Assembly: GCA_023400055.1 (NCBI GenBank)
Contig: JAEXFN010000034.1
Location: 1-18,561, forward strand
DNA from: Bacillota bacterium
Lineage (GTDB): Bacteria > Bacillota > UBA4882 > UBA8346
Direction of reading: 5' to 3'
Length of the DNA: 18,561 nucleotides
Part shown: positions 1 to 7,044 of the stretch, in pieces
How positions within the stretch are numbered: the stretch's first letter is position 1
Layout of the letters: every line of letters starts with the position of its first letter
The notes under the pieces: generated by a model
Told to the model about the DNA's origin: nothing
Database searches by the model: none
The model's input: only the letters and a program-made list of their open reading frames with translations
Translations under genes and position numbers: made by a program

Positions 1-491
1 GGCTCGGCACTGCGGCCGAGTTGTTGTCGTTGCAGCAGTTCGCGGATTTCGCCTTCTCGATTTATCCGTTCCCCGTCAATGGCCGGTACACCAAGACCAC
101 GATCGTCAAATCCAACACCATCGGGATCAGCCCGCTCTCCAAAAACACCGAGGCGGCCTGGGAATTCCTGAAGTTCCTGCGGGCGCCCGGTCAACCCGGC
201 GAGACCTTGTACATGAAGGCGCAACGGGTGCCACCGTCGATCAATGATCCCGAGTTGTGGAAGCTGTATGCCGATCCCAACAAGTATCCGAAGAATGTGG
301 CCGAATCGGCGCAAATCATTGCCAGCGACAAGCATTCGCATCCGTTGCCGTTGCGCTCCGGCTGGATGGAAGTTCAGGGAACCTTAGTTCCGGAGTTCCA
401 GAAGGTGTTCAGCGGCCAGATTACGGCGCAGGCAGCCATGAAGGGAATCGCTCCGAAGATTAAAGAGATTCTGGAACGGACCGCGAAGTGA
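1..491 (+). CDS. Sugar ABC transporter substrate-binding protein, copy 1 (C-terminal part, 5' truncated by window)
   Basis: This is the C-terminal ~163 residues of a CUT1-type extracellular sugar-binding protein; the first complete codon is at position 3 and the start lies outside the window. The reading frame aligns without gaps to the ends of the two downstream 430-residue paralogues (shared segments such as AAWEFLKFLRAPGQPGETLY and HPLPLRSGW), so identity rests on those full-length copies. An internal TTG near 21 is not a plausible start, because homology continues upstream of it. It is followed by its own strong terminator, so it is probably a separately transcribed unit. A stretch of about 190 bp (about 165-355) is almost identical to copy 2 while both flanks are much more diverged, suggesting gene conversion. 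The transported sugar cannot be told from the sequence. Confidence 0.9.
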   Translation, partial: LGTAAELLSLQQFADFAFSIYPFPVNGRYTKTTIVKSNTIGISPLSKNTEAAWEFLKFLRAPGQPGETLYMKAQRVPPSINDPELWKLYADPNKYPKNVAESAQIIASDKHSHPLPLRSGWMEVQGTLVPEFQKVFSGQITAQAAMKGIAPKIKEILERTAK

Positions 492-557
492 TCATGGAAC
501 ATGGTTTCTGCCCGCTTTGCAACCAGAATGGGCAACTCGACAGCGAGTAAAGTGAGT

Positions 558-586
558 AAGGAGGGGGATTTATCCCCCTCCTTTTT
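558..586 (+). terminator. Intrinsic terminator after binding-protein copy 1
   Basis: A 12-bp perfect G/C-rich stem (558-569 with 572-583, core GGAGGGGGAT/ATCCCCCTCC, nominal TT loop) runs straight into a T-run ending at 586. It lies about 70 bp after the stop codon. The same GGAGGGG core recurs in the hairpins after copies 2 and 3, so the terminator was apparently duplicated with the gene. Confidence 0.92.
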
Positions 587-651
587 GATCATCGCCGCCT
601 ATTCTTCAGTTGTCGACGCCAGCCATCGAGTCGACAGACTTTAGCCCATGG

Positions 652-719
652 CATCTAAAAATCGTCCAATATATGCTAAAGAATGTCACTACCCGGTCGG
701 CGAACAAATTTTTTATAAT
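652..719 (+). promoter_or_regulatory. Probable activator-dependent promoter of binding-protein copy 2
   Basis: A perfect -10 hexamer TATAAT lies at 714-719, but no acceptable -35 is found 16-18 bp upstream. Instead an 18-bp motif, CATCTAAAAATCGTCCAA (652-669), sits 44 bp before the -10 and recurs before copy 3 with one change and 43 bp spacing. The intervening GCTAAAGAATGT and GAACAA are also shared. Conservation in non-coding DNA plus a missing -35 suggests a binding site for a sugar-responsive activator; the regulator is not in the window. The leader to the start codon is about 130 nt. Confidence 0.55.
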
Positions 720-854
720 GAAAGTTACAAAAGCGTAACTTATTTTTTATCTTCGCGCAACGAAAGGAGTGGTGCGAAAATTTCCCGCTGTATAGACCAA
801 GATGAAGATTAAGAATGTTCCCGTAAGTCTGAAATAAAAGGGGGAGTATGAAGA

Positions 855-2147
855 ATGCTTAAAAAGCTCGGATGGAGTTTAACGCTGCTTTTAGTTTTGG
901 GGATAGTGGTTATTCCGACCTTTGCGGCGCCGGTGACGATCCGTTACGCGTTCTGGGGCAACCCCGTCTCCATCGGAGTGGAGAAAGACATCATCGATGA
1001 GTTTGAAAGGACGCACCCCAGCATCAAAGTGACCCCCGTGGCGATCGCCTATGGTGATTACCATCAGAAGTTGTTGACCATGCTGGCCGGCGGCCAGGCG
1101 CCGGACGTAATGCGGCTGGACTCTTATTTCTTCGCCGACTTCATGCACTCCAAGGCGTTGATGGATATTACCAAACTGATCAAGCGCGATAAAATTAACA
1201 TGGCCGCTTATTATCAAAACGGCTTGCCGGACAGCATGTATAAAGGCCATTATTACGGTTTGCCCTGGGGGACCGCTCCTTTATTCATGATCCTGAACAA
1301 CAAGATGTTTAAAGACGCCGGTTTGGCGATGCCTTCCTTGGATTGGACCTGGGATGAATTCGTCAAGGATTGCAAGGCGTTGTCGAAGGGCGAAGGCGCC
1401 AATCGCCAATACGGTTTCGGCGCGGGATTTGGTTACGCGTCGGGAGATTTTGTTTCAATTCTGCCTTTTGTCTGGATGGCGGGCGGCGACCTCTTCAATA
1501 AATCGCGCACCCAGTTTACCTTGGATCAGCCGGTGAGCATCAAACAGATTCAGGCTGTGGCCGATCTGGTCAAACAAGGCTTATTCGCCGAGCCCTCGCA
1601 ATTGACTTCCGCGGAAGTGGTCAACCGCTGGCAGGTTAATAACAAAATCGCGATGCGGGGAGGTTCCGCGGCTGAATTGTTGTCATTGCAACAGTTCGAG
1701 GGTTTCGCCTTCTCGATTTACCCCTTTCCGAGCAACGGCAAGTTCACCAAAACGACGATCGTCAAGTCCAATACCGTGGGAATTAGTCCCACTTCCAAAA
1801 ACGTGGAGGCCGCTTGGGAATTCCTGAAGTTCCTGCGGGCGCCCGGCCAACCCGGCGAGACCTTATACATGAAGGCGCAACGGGTGCCGCCGTCTATCAA
1901 TGATCCCGAGTTGTGGAAGCTGTATGCCGATCCCAACAAGTATCCGAAGAATGTGGCCGAATCGGCGCAAATCATCGCCAGCGACAAGCATTCGCATCCG
2001 TTGCCGCTGCGTTCGGGCTGGCTGGAGATTTCAGGCGCATTGGTCCCGGAGTTCCAGCGGATATTCAGCGGCCAGATTTCGGCGCAGGCCGCCATGAAGG
2101 ACATTGCTCCGAAGATCAAGGAGATTCTGACCCGTACCGCGAATTAA
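855..2147 (+). CDS. Sugar ABC transporter substrate-binding protein, copy 2
   Basis: This 430-residue CUT1-family solute-binding protein captures a sugar or oligosaccharide outside the membrane and delivers it to the permease pair downstream. Residues 1-24 are a signal peptide (MLKK, hydrophobic core, TFA|AP cleavage). There is no lipobox cysteine, so the mature protein should be free in a periplasm rather than lipid-anchored. The mature N-terminus (VTIRYAFWGNP, then DIIDEFERTHPSIKV, later AGGQAPDVM) is typical of the family, as is the length. The start is fixed by GGGGGAG at 840-846, 8 nt upstream; an ATG at 848 opens only a short out-of-frame peptide. It is a close paralogue of copies 1 and 3, has its own promoter-like region and terminator, and is probably regulated with copy 3. 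The substrate is unknown. Confidence 0.95.
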   Translation: MLKKLGWSLTLLLVLGIVVIPTFAAPVTIRYAFWGNPVSIGVEKDIIDEFERTHPSIKVTPVAIAYGDYHQKLLTMLAGGQAPDVMRLDSYFFADFMHSKALMDITKLIKRDKINMAAYYQNGLPDSMYKGHYYGLPWGTAPLFMILNNKMFKDAGLAMPSLDWTWDEFVKDCKALSKGEGANRQYGFGAGFGYASGDFVSILPFVWMAGGDLFNKSRTQFTLDQPVSIKQIQAVADLVKQGLFAEPSQLTSAEVVNRWQVNNKIAMRGGSAAELLSLQQFEGFAFSIYPFPSNGKFTKTTIVKSNTVGISPTSKNVEAAWEFLKFLRAPGQPGETLYMKAQRVPPSINDPELWKLYADPNKYPKNVAESAQIIASDKHSHPLPLRSGWLEISGALVPEFQRIFSGQISAQAAMKDIAPKIKEILTRTAN

Positions 2148-2204
2148 GGTAATAGGATAACAAATATTGGACTTTAATCCGATTGGTTGTAGCCATTGAT
2201 TGGC

Positions 2205-2233
2205 AAGGAGGGGAATGTTGATTCCCCCCTTTC
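2205..2233 (+). terminator. Terminator after binding-protein copy 2
   Basis: An imperfect stem AAGGAGGGGAAT (2205-2216) / ATTCCCCCCTTT (2221-2232) with a GTTG loop sits 58 bp after the stop codon. The U-tract is short (TTTCGTTT). It shares its GGAGGGG core with the hairpins after copies 1 and 3. Two stem mismatches and the weak tract suggest incomplete termination. Confidence 0.75.
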
Positions 2234-2317
2234 GTTTAAGCATAACCCTATTGGAGGATTCAGCCGCGACAAGATTAGCGCTTCCGTTTTTTTTCGAGAG
2301 TATTTGACAAAAATCGA

Positions 2318-2384
2318 CATCTAAAAATTGTCCAAGATAAGCTAAAGAATGTTACTAACTGCCGGAGAACAATTCTTTTATAAT
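2318..2384 (+). promoter_or_regulatory. Probable activator-dependent promoter of binding-protein copy 3
   Basis: TATAAT lies at 2379-2384 with the conserved motif CATCTAAAAATTGTCCAA at 2318-2335. Spacing and surrounding bases match the copy 2 promoter, and again there is no good -35. A TTGACA at 2304-2309 has no well-placed -10. A second TTGACA at 2452-2457, 19 bp before a GATAAA, could be an additional weak promoter within the 165-nt leader. Confidence 0.55.
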
Positions 2385-2549
2385 AAAAATAACCAAATTG
2401 TAATGGTATCTTTATTCTAATGCCAAAAAGGAGGTTGGCTGCAAAAGAAGCTTGACAGTCCGGTTTATCCGGTCCAGATAAAAAGTACGGATATTCTAAG
2501 GGACTTCGATCGTAAATTTCTTGTAAAGAGAAGGGAGTTTTAAAAAAAG

Positions 2550-3842
2550 ATGCTCAAAAAAATAGTATGGAGCTTAGCTTTGATTGTGGTGCTGTGCCTG
2601 GCGATTATCCCGGCATTCGCGGCACCGGTGACGATCCAGTACGCGTTTTGGGGAAATCCCACCTCCATCGGGGTGGAAAAAGATATCATCGATGAGTTTG
2701 AAAAGGCTCACCCCAACATCAAAGTGAATCCGGTCGCGATCGCCTGGGGTGATTATCACCAGAAGTTGCTGACCTTGATGGCCGGCGGCCAGGCACCCGA
2801 TGTAATGCGGATTGGCGACTATTACTTCGCCGATTTTATGCGTTCCAATGCGTTGATGGACATCACCAAGCTCATTAAACGGGACAAAGTCAACCTAGCC
2901 GCTTATTATCAGAGCGGCATGCCCGACAGCATGTACAAGAGCCGTTATTACGGTTTGCCTTGGGGCACCGCTCCGATGTTCATGATTTTGAACAACAAGA
3001 TGTTTAAAGACGCCGGTCTGGCGATGCCTTCGTATGACTGGACCTGGAACGATTTTGTCAAGGATTGTAAAGCGATCTCCAAAGGCGAAGGCGCCAACCG
3101 TCAATACGGTTTCGGCAGCGGTTTCGGCAGTGCCGCGGGCGATTTCTATGCCATCCTGCCGTTTGTCTGGTTAAACGGCGGCGACCTTTTTGACAAGTCG
3201 CTCAAGCGGTTTACCTTGGATCAACCGGTTAGCACCAAAAAGATTCAAGAAATCGCCGACTTGATTAAACAAGGTATTTTCGTCGAGCCTTCCCAATTGA
3301 CCTCAGTGGAAGTGATCAACCGCTGGCAGGTAAATAACAAAGTTGCGATGCGGATCGGTTCCGCCAATGAATTGTTGTCGTTGCAACAATTCGATGATTT
3401 CGCTTTTTCGATTTATCCTTTCCCCGGCAGCGGCAAGTACAGCAAAACGACCATTATCAAATCGAATACCGTTGGTCTGAGCCGCACCACCAAAAACACC
3501 GAAGCGGCGTGGGAATTCCTGAAGTTCCTGCGGGCGCCCGGTCAACCCGGCGAGACCCTGTACATGAAGGCTAAACGGGTGCCGCCGTCGATCGATGATG
3601 CCGAATTGTGGAAGCTGTATGCCGACCCCAATAAATATCCGAAGAACGTGTCCGAATCCGTCAAGACTATCTCCAGCGCCAAGTATTCTCACCCCTTGCC
3701 GCTGCGCACGGGCTGGCTGGAGGTCCAGGGACTCTTGATTCCGGAACTCCAGAAGGTATTCAGCGGTCAAATCTCGGCGCAAGCCGCCATGAAAGGGGCC
3801 GCTCCGAAGATCAAAGAAATCTTGACCCGTACCGGGAACTGA
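2550..3842 (+). CDS. Sugar ABC transporter substrate-binding protein, copy 3
   Basis: This third binding-protein paralogue (430 residues) collinear with copy 2 over its whole length has the same architecture: a signal peptide of ~24 residues (MLKKIVWS..., PAFA|AP) without a lipobox cysteine, then the conserved YAFWGNP, DIIDEFEKAHPNIKV and AGGQAPDVM segments. It directly precedes the permease genes and is likely the principal partner of that pore. The start is the ATG at 2550, with GAAGGGAG (2530-2537) upstream at a slightly long 12-nt spacing. Differences from copy 2 are spread through the mature domain and would allow altered ligand preference, but no ligand can be named. A U-less hairpin follows the gene, so the permease operon is probably transcribed partly by read-through from here. 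Confidence 0.95.
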   Translation: MLKKIVWSLALIVVLCLAIIPAFAAPVTIQYAFWGNPTSIGVEKDIIDEFEKAHPNIKVNPVAIAWGDYHQKLLTLMAGGQAPDVMRIGDYYFADFMRSNALMDITKLIKRDKVNLAAYYQSGMPDSMYKSRYYGLPWGTAPMFMILNNKMFKDAGLAMPSYDWTWNDFVKDCKAISKGEGANRQYGFGSGFGSAAGDFYAILPFVWLNGGDLFDKSLKRFTLDQPVSTKKIQEIADLIKQGIFVEPSQLTSVEVINRWQVNNKVAMRIGSANELLSLQQFDDFAFSIYPFPGSGKYSKTTIIKSNTVGLSRTTKNTEAAWEFLKFLRAPGQPGETLYMKAKRVPPSIDDAELWKLYADPNKYPKNVSESVKTISSAKYSHPLPLRTGWLEVQGLLIPELQKVFSGQISAQAAMKGAAPKIKEILTRTGN

Positions 3843-3980
3843 TCCGGTCGGCAACGAAGATGATGATGTTGGTCACAATCACCGGCGTTAACGTCTTTGA
3901 CCGGCAGCACGTGACGGAATGAATCCCTCTTTCCATCCCCAAGGCGTGGTTGGGAAGAATCCCTTATTGCAACATAGACA

Positions 3981-4012
3981 GTTACAGGAGGGGTCTAACC
4001 CCCTCCTGTAAC
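3981..4012 (+). promoter_or_regulatory. Strong intercistronic hairpin without U-tract
   Basis: A perfect 13-bp stem, GTTACAGGAGGGG (3981-3993) / CCCCTCCTGTAAC (4000-4012), has a 6-nt loop and no T-run behind it. It lies between the binding-protein gene and the first permease gene. By analogy with other binding-protein/permease junctions it would stabilise the upstream mRNA or attenuate read-through, giving more binding protein than permease. No separate promoter is evident before 4062. The rest of 3843-4061 holds nothing recognisable. Confidence 0.65.
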
Positions 4013-4061
4013 CCGAGTCCTTCAAATCTTGGACATTTGATTGTAACGGAGGTTAATCGTT

Positions 4062-4943
4062 ATGAAATCTAAAACGCCCGCCGCTCAAGAAACAATTGCC
4101 GGCTACCTGTTTTTGACTCCGAATTTAATTGGCTTTTTGCTATTCTTCGTATTTCCGGTTGTCGCTTCGTTATGGGTCAGTTTTAACGACTGGAACCTGC
4201 TGACGCCGCCGGCTTTCATCGGCGCTAAAAACTATCAAATGCTGTTGACGGATAATCTTTTCTGGCAGACGCTATGGAATACGTTTTATTTCTCGATTTG
4301 CAGCGTGCCGCTGAGTATCGGACTATCGCTCGTGTTGGCCATTTTTTTGAATCAGAAAATTCGCGGGATCAATTTTTTCCGGGCCGCTTTCTTTTTACCG
4401 ACGATCTGTTCGGTGGTTTCCATCGCCTTGATCTGGCAATGGCTGTTCGATTTCCAAACCGGTCTGATCAATCACGCGTTGAGCTTCATTAAATTAGGAC
4501 CTTTTCCCTGGATTAATTCACCGCTATGGGCGATGCCCAGTGTCATCATGGTGGCGGTCTGGCGGAACATCGGCTTGAACATGGTGATCTTCCTGGCCGG
4601 ATTGCAAGGCGTCCCGGCGGAGATGTACGAAGCCGCCAAAATCGACGGGGCCAACGCCTGGCAGATGTTTTGGAACGTGACTTGGCCGATGGTCTCGCCG
4701 ACCACTTTCTTTGTCACGGTAACTTCGATGATCGGTTCTTTTCAGGTGTTTGACGTTACGACGGTGATGACCAACGGTGGACCGGCGAACTCCACCAATA
4801 CTCTGGTAATGCTCATTTACCAACATGCCTTCCAGTTTTTCCGGATGGGTTATGCCTCGGCAATCGCTTATATTCTTTTCGGAATCGTCCTGATTTTAAC
4901 CATCGTGCAAACGGTCTCATCCAAAAGATGGGTTCATTATTAA
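4062..4943 (+). CDS. Sugar ABC transporter permease, MalF/UgpA type
   Basis: This 293-residue inner-membrane permease of the CUT1 family forms one half of the translocation pore. About six hydrophobic segments are visible (roughly residues 15-40, 70-97, 108-128, 157-180, 213-230 and 263-284). The cytoplasmic EAA loop, which docks the ATPase, is at about 190-209 (EAAKIDGANAW...WP). The start ATG is preceded by CGGAGGTTAA. The second permease gene follows after 35 bp, making an obligate pair. No ATP-binding subunit is encoded in the window, so a shared multi-sugar ATPase elsewhere must energise it. Confidence 0.95.
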   Translation: MKSKTPAAQETIAGYLFLTPNLIGFLLFFVFPVVASLWVSFNDWNLLTPPAFIGAKNYQMLLTDNLFWQTLWNTFYFSICSVPLSIGLSLVLAIFLNQKIRGINFFRAAFFLPTICSVVSIALIWQWLFDFQTGLINHALSFIKLGPFPWINSPLWAMPSVIMVAVWRNIGLNMVIFLAGLQGVPAEMYEAAKIDGANAWQMFWNVTWPMVSPTTFFVTVTSMIGSFQVFDVTTVMTNGGPANSTNTLVMLIYQHAFQFFRMGYASAIAYILFGIVLILTIVQTVSSKRWVHY

Positions 4944-4978
4944 TAAATTATCATTAACCTGAGTGAGGTGCTGACACC

Positions 4979-5845
4979 GTGGCAGTTAAAACAGTAACTC
5001 CCGCCCAATACGATGCGCGACAGCAGTTGGCTTTATTGAGAAAAATCATCGCCTATCTTGTCTTGGGAATCGGTTCGCTGATTATGATCATCCCGTTCAT
5101 TTGGGCGGTCGGAGCTTCATTGAAAACCTATAGCGAAATTTTTACCGATCCCTATAGCCTAATTCCCAAACATTGGATGTTCGGCAATTATCTTCAAGTC
5201 TTTAAAGTAGTACCGTTTCACATTTATTTTTTGAACACTCTCAAAATCACCTTCTTTTCGGTATTGGGAACGGTCATAACCTGTGCGGTCGCGGCGTATT
5301 CTTTTGCGCGGCTCCGCTTCCCGGGACGGGACCAAATCTTCATGGGTTATTTGGCGACCTTGATGGTGCCCCGTCAGGTAACTTTGATTCCTACCTTTAT
5401 CCTGATGAAATGGCTGGGCTTGCTCGACAATCATCTGTCGTTAATCCTGCCGGGCATGTTCAGTGCCTATGGGACCTTTTTGCTGCGGCAGTTTTTCCTG
5501 ACCATCCCCCACGAACTGGAAGAGGCGGCGATCATCGATGGCTGTGGATTCTTCCGCCGCTTCAGCCTGATCATCATTCCGCTGGCCAAACCGGCCCTGG
5601 CGACGCTGGCGATCTTCACCATGATGACCCAATGGAACGATTTCTTATACCCGATGGTTTTCCTGAACTCGGAGCAGAACCGGACATTGACGCTGGGATT
5701 GGCGATTTTCCGCGGCGACGTGGATGTGCAATGGAACCTGCTGATGACCGCGGCAACGCTCTCGCTGTTGCCCATGGTCGTAGCATTTCTTTCCGCGCAA
5801 CGATTTTTCGTAGAAGGAATTGCCATGACCGGGTTGAAAGGATAA
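4979..5845 (+). CDS. Sugar ABC transporter permease, MalG/UgpE type
   Basis: This 288-residue partner permease of the CUT1 transporter has a cytoplasmic N-terminus (~20 residues), a first membrane helix at about 24-45, and a total of six predicted helices. The EAA loop is at about 182-201 (EEAAIIDGCGFFRRF...IIIP). Like other MalG-type subunits it ends shortly after the last helix with FFVEGIAMTGLKG, a typical family C-terminus. Translation starts at GTG 4979, with GAGTGAGGTG 8 nt upstream. It is followed after 24 bp by the first oxidoreductase, suggesting one transcript for uptake and first oxidation of the sugar. Confidence 0.95.
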   Translation: MAVKTVTPAQYDARQQLALLRKIIAYLVLGIGSLIMIIPFIWAVGASLKTYSEIFTDPYSLIPKHWMFGNYLQVFKVVPFHIYFLNTLKITFFSVLGTVITCAVAAYSFARLRFPGRDQIFMGYLATLMVPRQVTLIPTFILMKWLGLLDNHLSLILPGMFSAYGTFLLRQFFLTIPHELEEAAIIDGCGFFRRFSLIIIPLAKPALATLAIFTMMTQWNDFLYPMVFLNSEQNRTLTLGLAIFRGDVDVQWNLLMTAATLSLLPMVVAFLSAQRFFVEGIAMTGLKG

Positions 5846-5869
5846 CAAAACGATAAGGAGAGGATAATC

Positions 5870-7027
5870 ATGCTTAGAGTAGCGGTGATTGGTTGCGGCA
5901 ATATATCCGGCCAGCATATATCGGCGTATCTCGCGTTTCCCGAACGGTGCAAAATCGTGGCGCTGGTGGATATTTATCCGGAAAAGGCCGAGAAAAGGGC
6001 GGAGGAATTCGGACTGGACGCGGAGGTCTTCGATGCCCACGAGGCGCTGCTGAATCGGGACGATATTGACTTGGTCAGCGTTTGTACTCCTCCTTACACG
6101 CACAAGGAAATTACGATTAATTTCCTGAAAGCCGGCAAAAACGTCATTCTCGAAAAACCGATGGCAGCCTCGCTCGAGGAATGCGATGCGATCATCCAAG
6201 CGCAGCAGGAGAGCAAAAAGACCTTATCGGTGATCGCTCAAAACCGTTTCCGGACCCCGATCATGAAGCTCAAGAAGACGCTGGATTCCGGCCTGATCGG
6301 CGATTTGGTCCATGCGCAAGTGGATTCGTTCTGGTGGCGCGGCCATTGTTATTACGATTTGTGGTGGCGGGGCACCTGGGAGAAGGAAGGCGGCGGCTGC
6401 ACCCTGAATCATGCCGTGCACCATATCGACATGCTCAGTTGGATGATGGGATTGCCGCAAGAGATCACGGCGGTGCTCGGCAACACTTCGCATGACAACG
6501 CCGAGGTGGAAGACCTGTCGGTGGCGATCTTGAAATATGCCAATGGCGCTTTGGGCCAGATTACCAGCTCCGTGGTTCATCACGGCGAGAAGCAGCAGCT
6601 GATCTTCCAGGGCAAAAAAGCCCGGATCTCCGCTCCGTGGGAATTGTATGCCTCCCGTTCCAAGAGCAACGGCTTCCCCGAAGAGGATAAAGAGGTCGAA
6701 GCGGAGATTCAAGCGTATTACGACAGTCTGCCCGAGGTGCCCTACACTGCCCATACCGGACAGATCGAAAATGTGTTGACCGCGCTGGAGAATAAGACCG
6801 AACCCATGATCCAAGGCAAAGACGGCAAGGCCACCTTGGAGATCATCACCGCCATTTACAAGGCCGGCAGCACCGGTAAGGCCGTAAAACTGCCTTTGGC
6901 CAAAGACGATCCGTTCTATACAACCACGGGGATCCTGGCCAACGCAATCCACTTCTATGAGAAGAAAACGTCCATCGAGAACTTTACCGACGAGAAAATC
7001 TCGGTCGGTAGCGATTATAAGAAATGA
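5870..7027 (+). CDS. Gfo/Idh/MocA family NAD(P)-dependent oxidoreductase
   Basis: This 385-residue oxidoreductase probably acts on the imported sugar or a derivative. The N-terminal Rossmann domain shows VAVIGCGNISGQH (4-16) and an acidic ALVD at the end of the second strand (D34, favouring NAD). The family's EKP triad is at 95-97 with K96. The C-terminal domain has GGGCTLNHAVHHID (174-187), where the usual aspartate is N180 but H184 and D187 are kept, as in several Gfo/Idh subfamilies. The start is ATG 5870 with AAGGAG 9 nt upstream. It is cotranscribed with the permeases and the next oxidoreductase. Candidate reactions include oxidation of inositols, glucosides or sugar acids; the sequence does not decide among them. 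Confidence 0.92.
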   Translation: MLRVAVIGCGNISGQHISAYLAFPERCKIVALVDIYPEKAEKRAEEFGLDAEVFDAHEALLNRDDIDLVSVCTPPYTHKEITINFLKAGKNVILEKPMAASLEECDAIIQAQQESKKTLSVIAQNRFRTPIMKLKKTLDSGLIGDLVHAQVDSFWWRGHCYYDLWWRGTWEKEGGGCTLNHAVHHIDMLSWMMGLPQEITAVLGNTSHDNAEVEDLSVAILKYANGALGQITSSVVHHGEKQQLIFQGKKARISAPWELYASRSKSNGFPEEDKEVEAEIQAYYDSLPEVPYTAHTGQIENVLTALENKTEPMIQGKDGKATLEIITAIYKAGSTGKAVKLPLAKDDPFYTTTGILANAIHFYEKKTSIENFTDEKISVGSDYKK

Positions 7028-7044
7028 TTCGGAGGTAATGCGTG

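Noticed and set aside
494..550. Tiny frame MEHGFCPLCNQNGQLDSE with a CxxC after binding-protein copy 1
   Set aside because: No ribosome site, lies between a stop codon and its terminator, and has no counterpart after copies 2 or 3.
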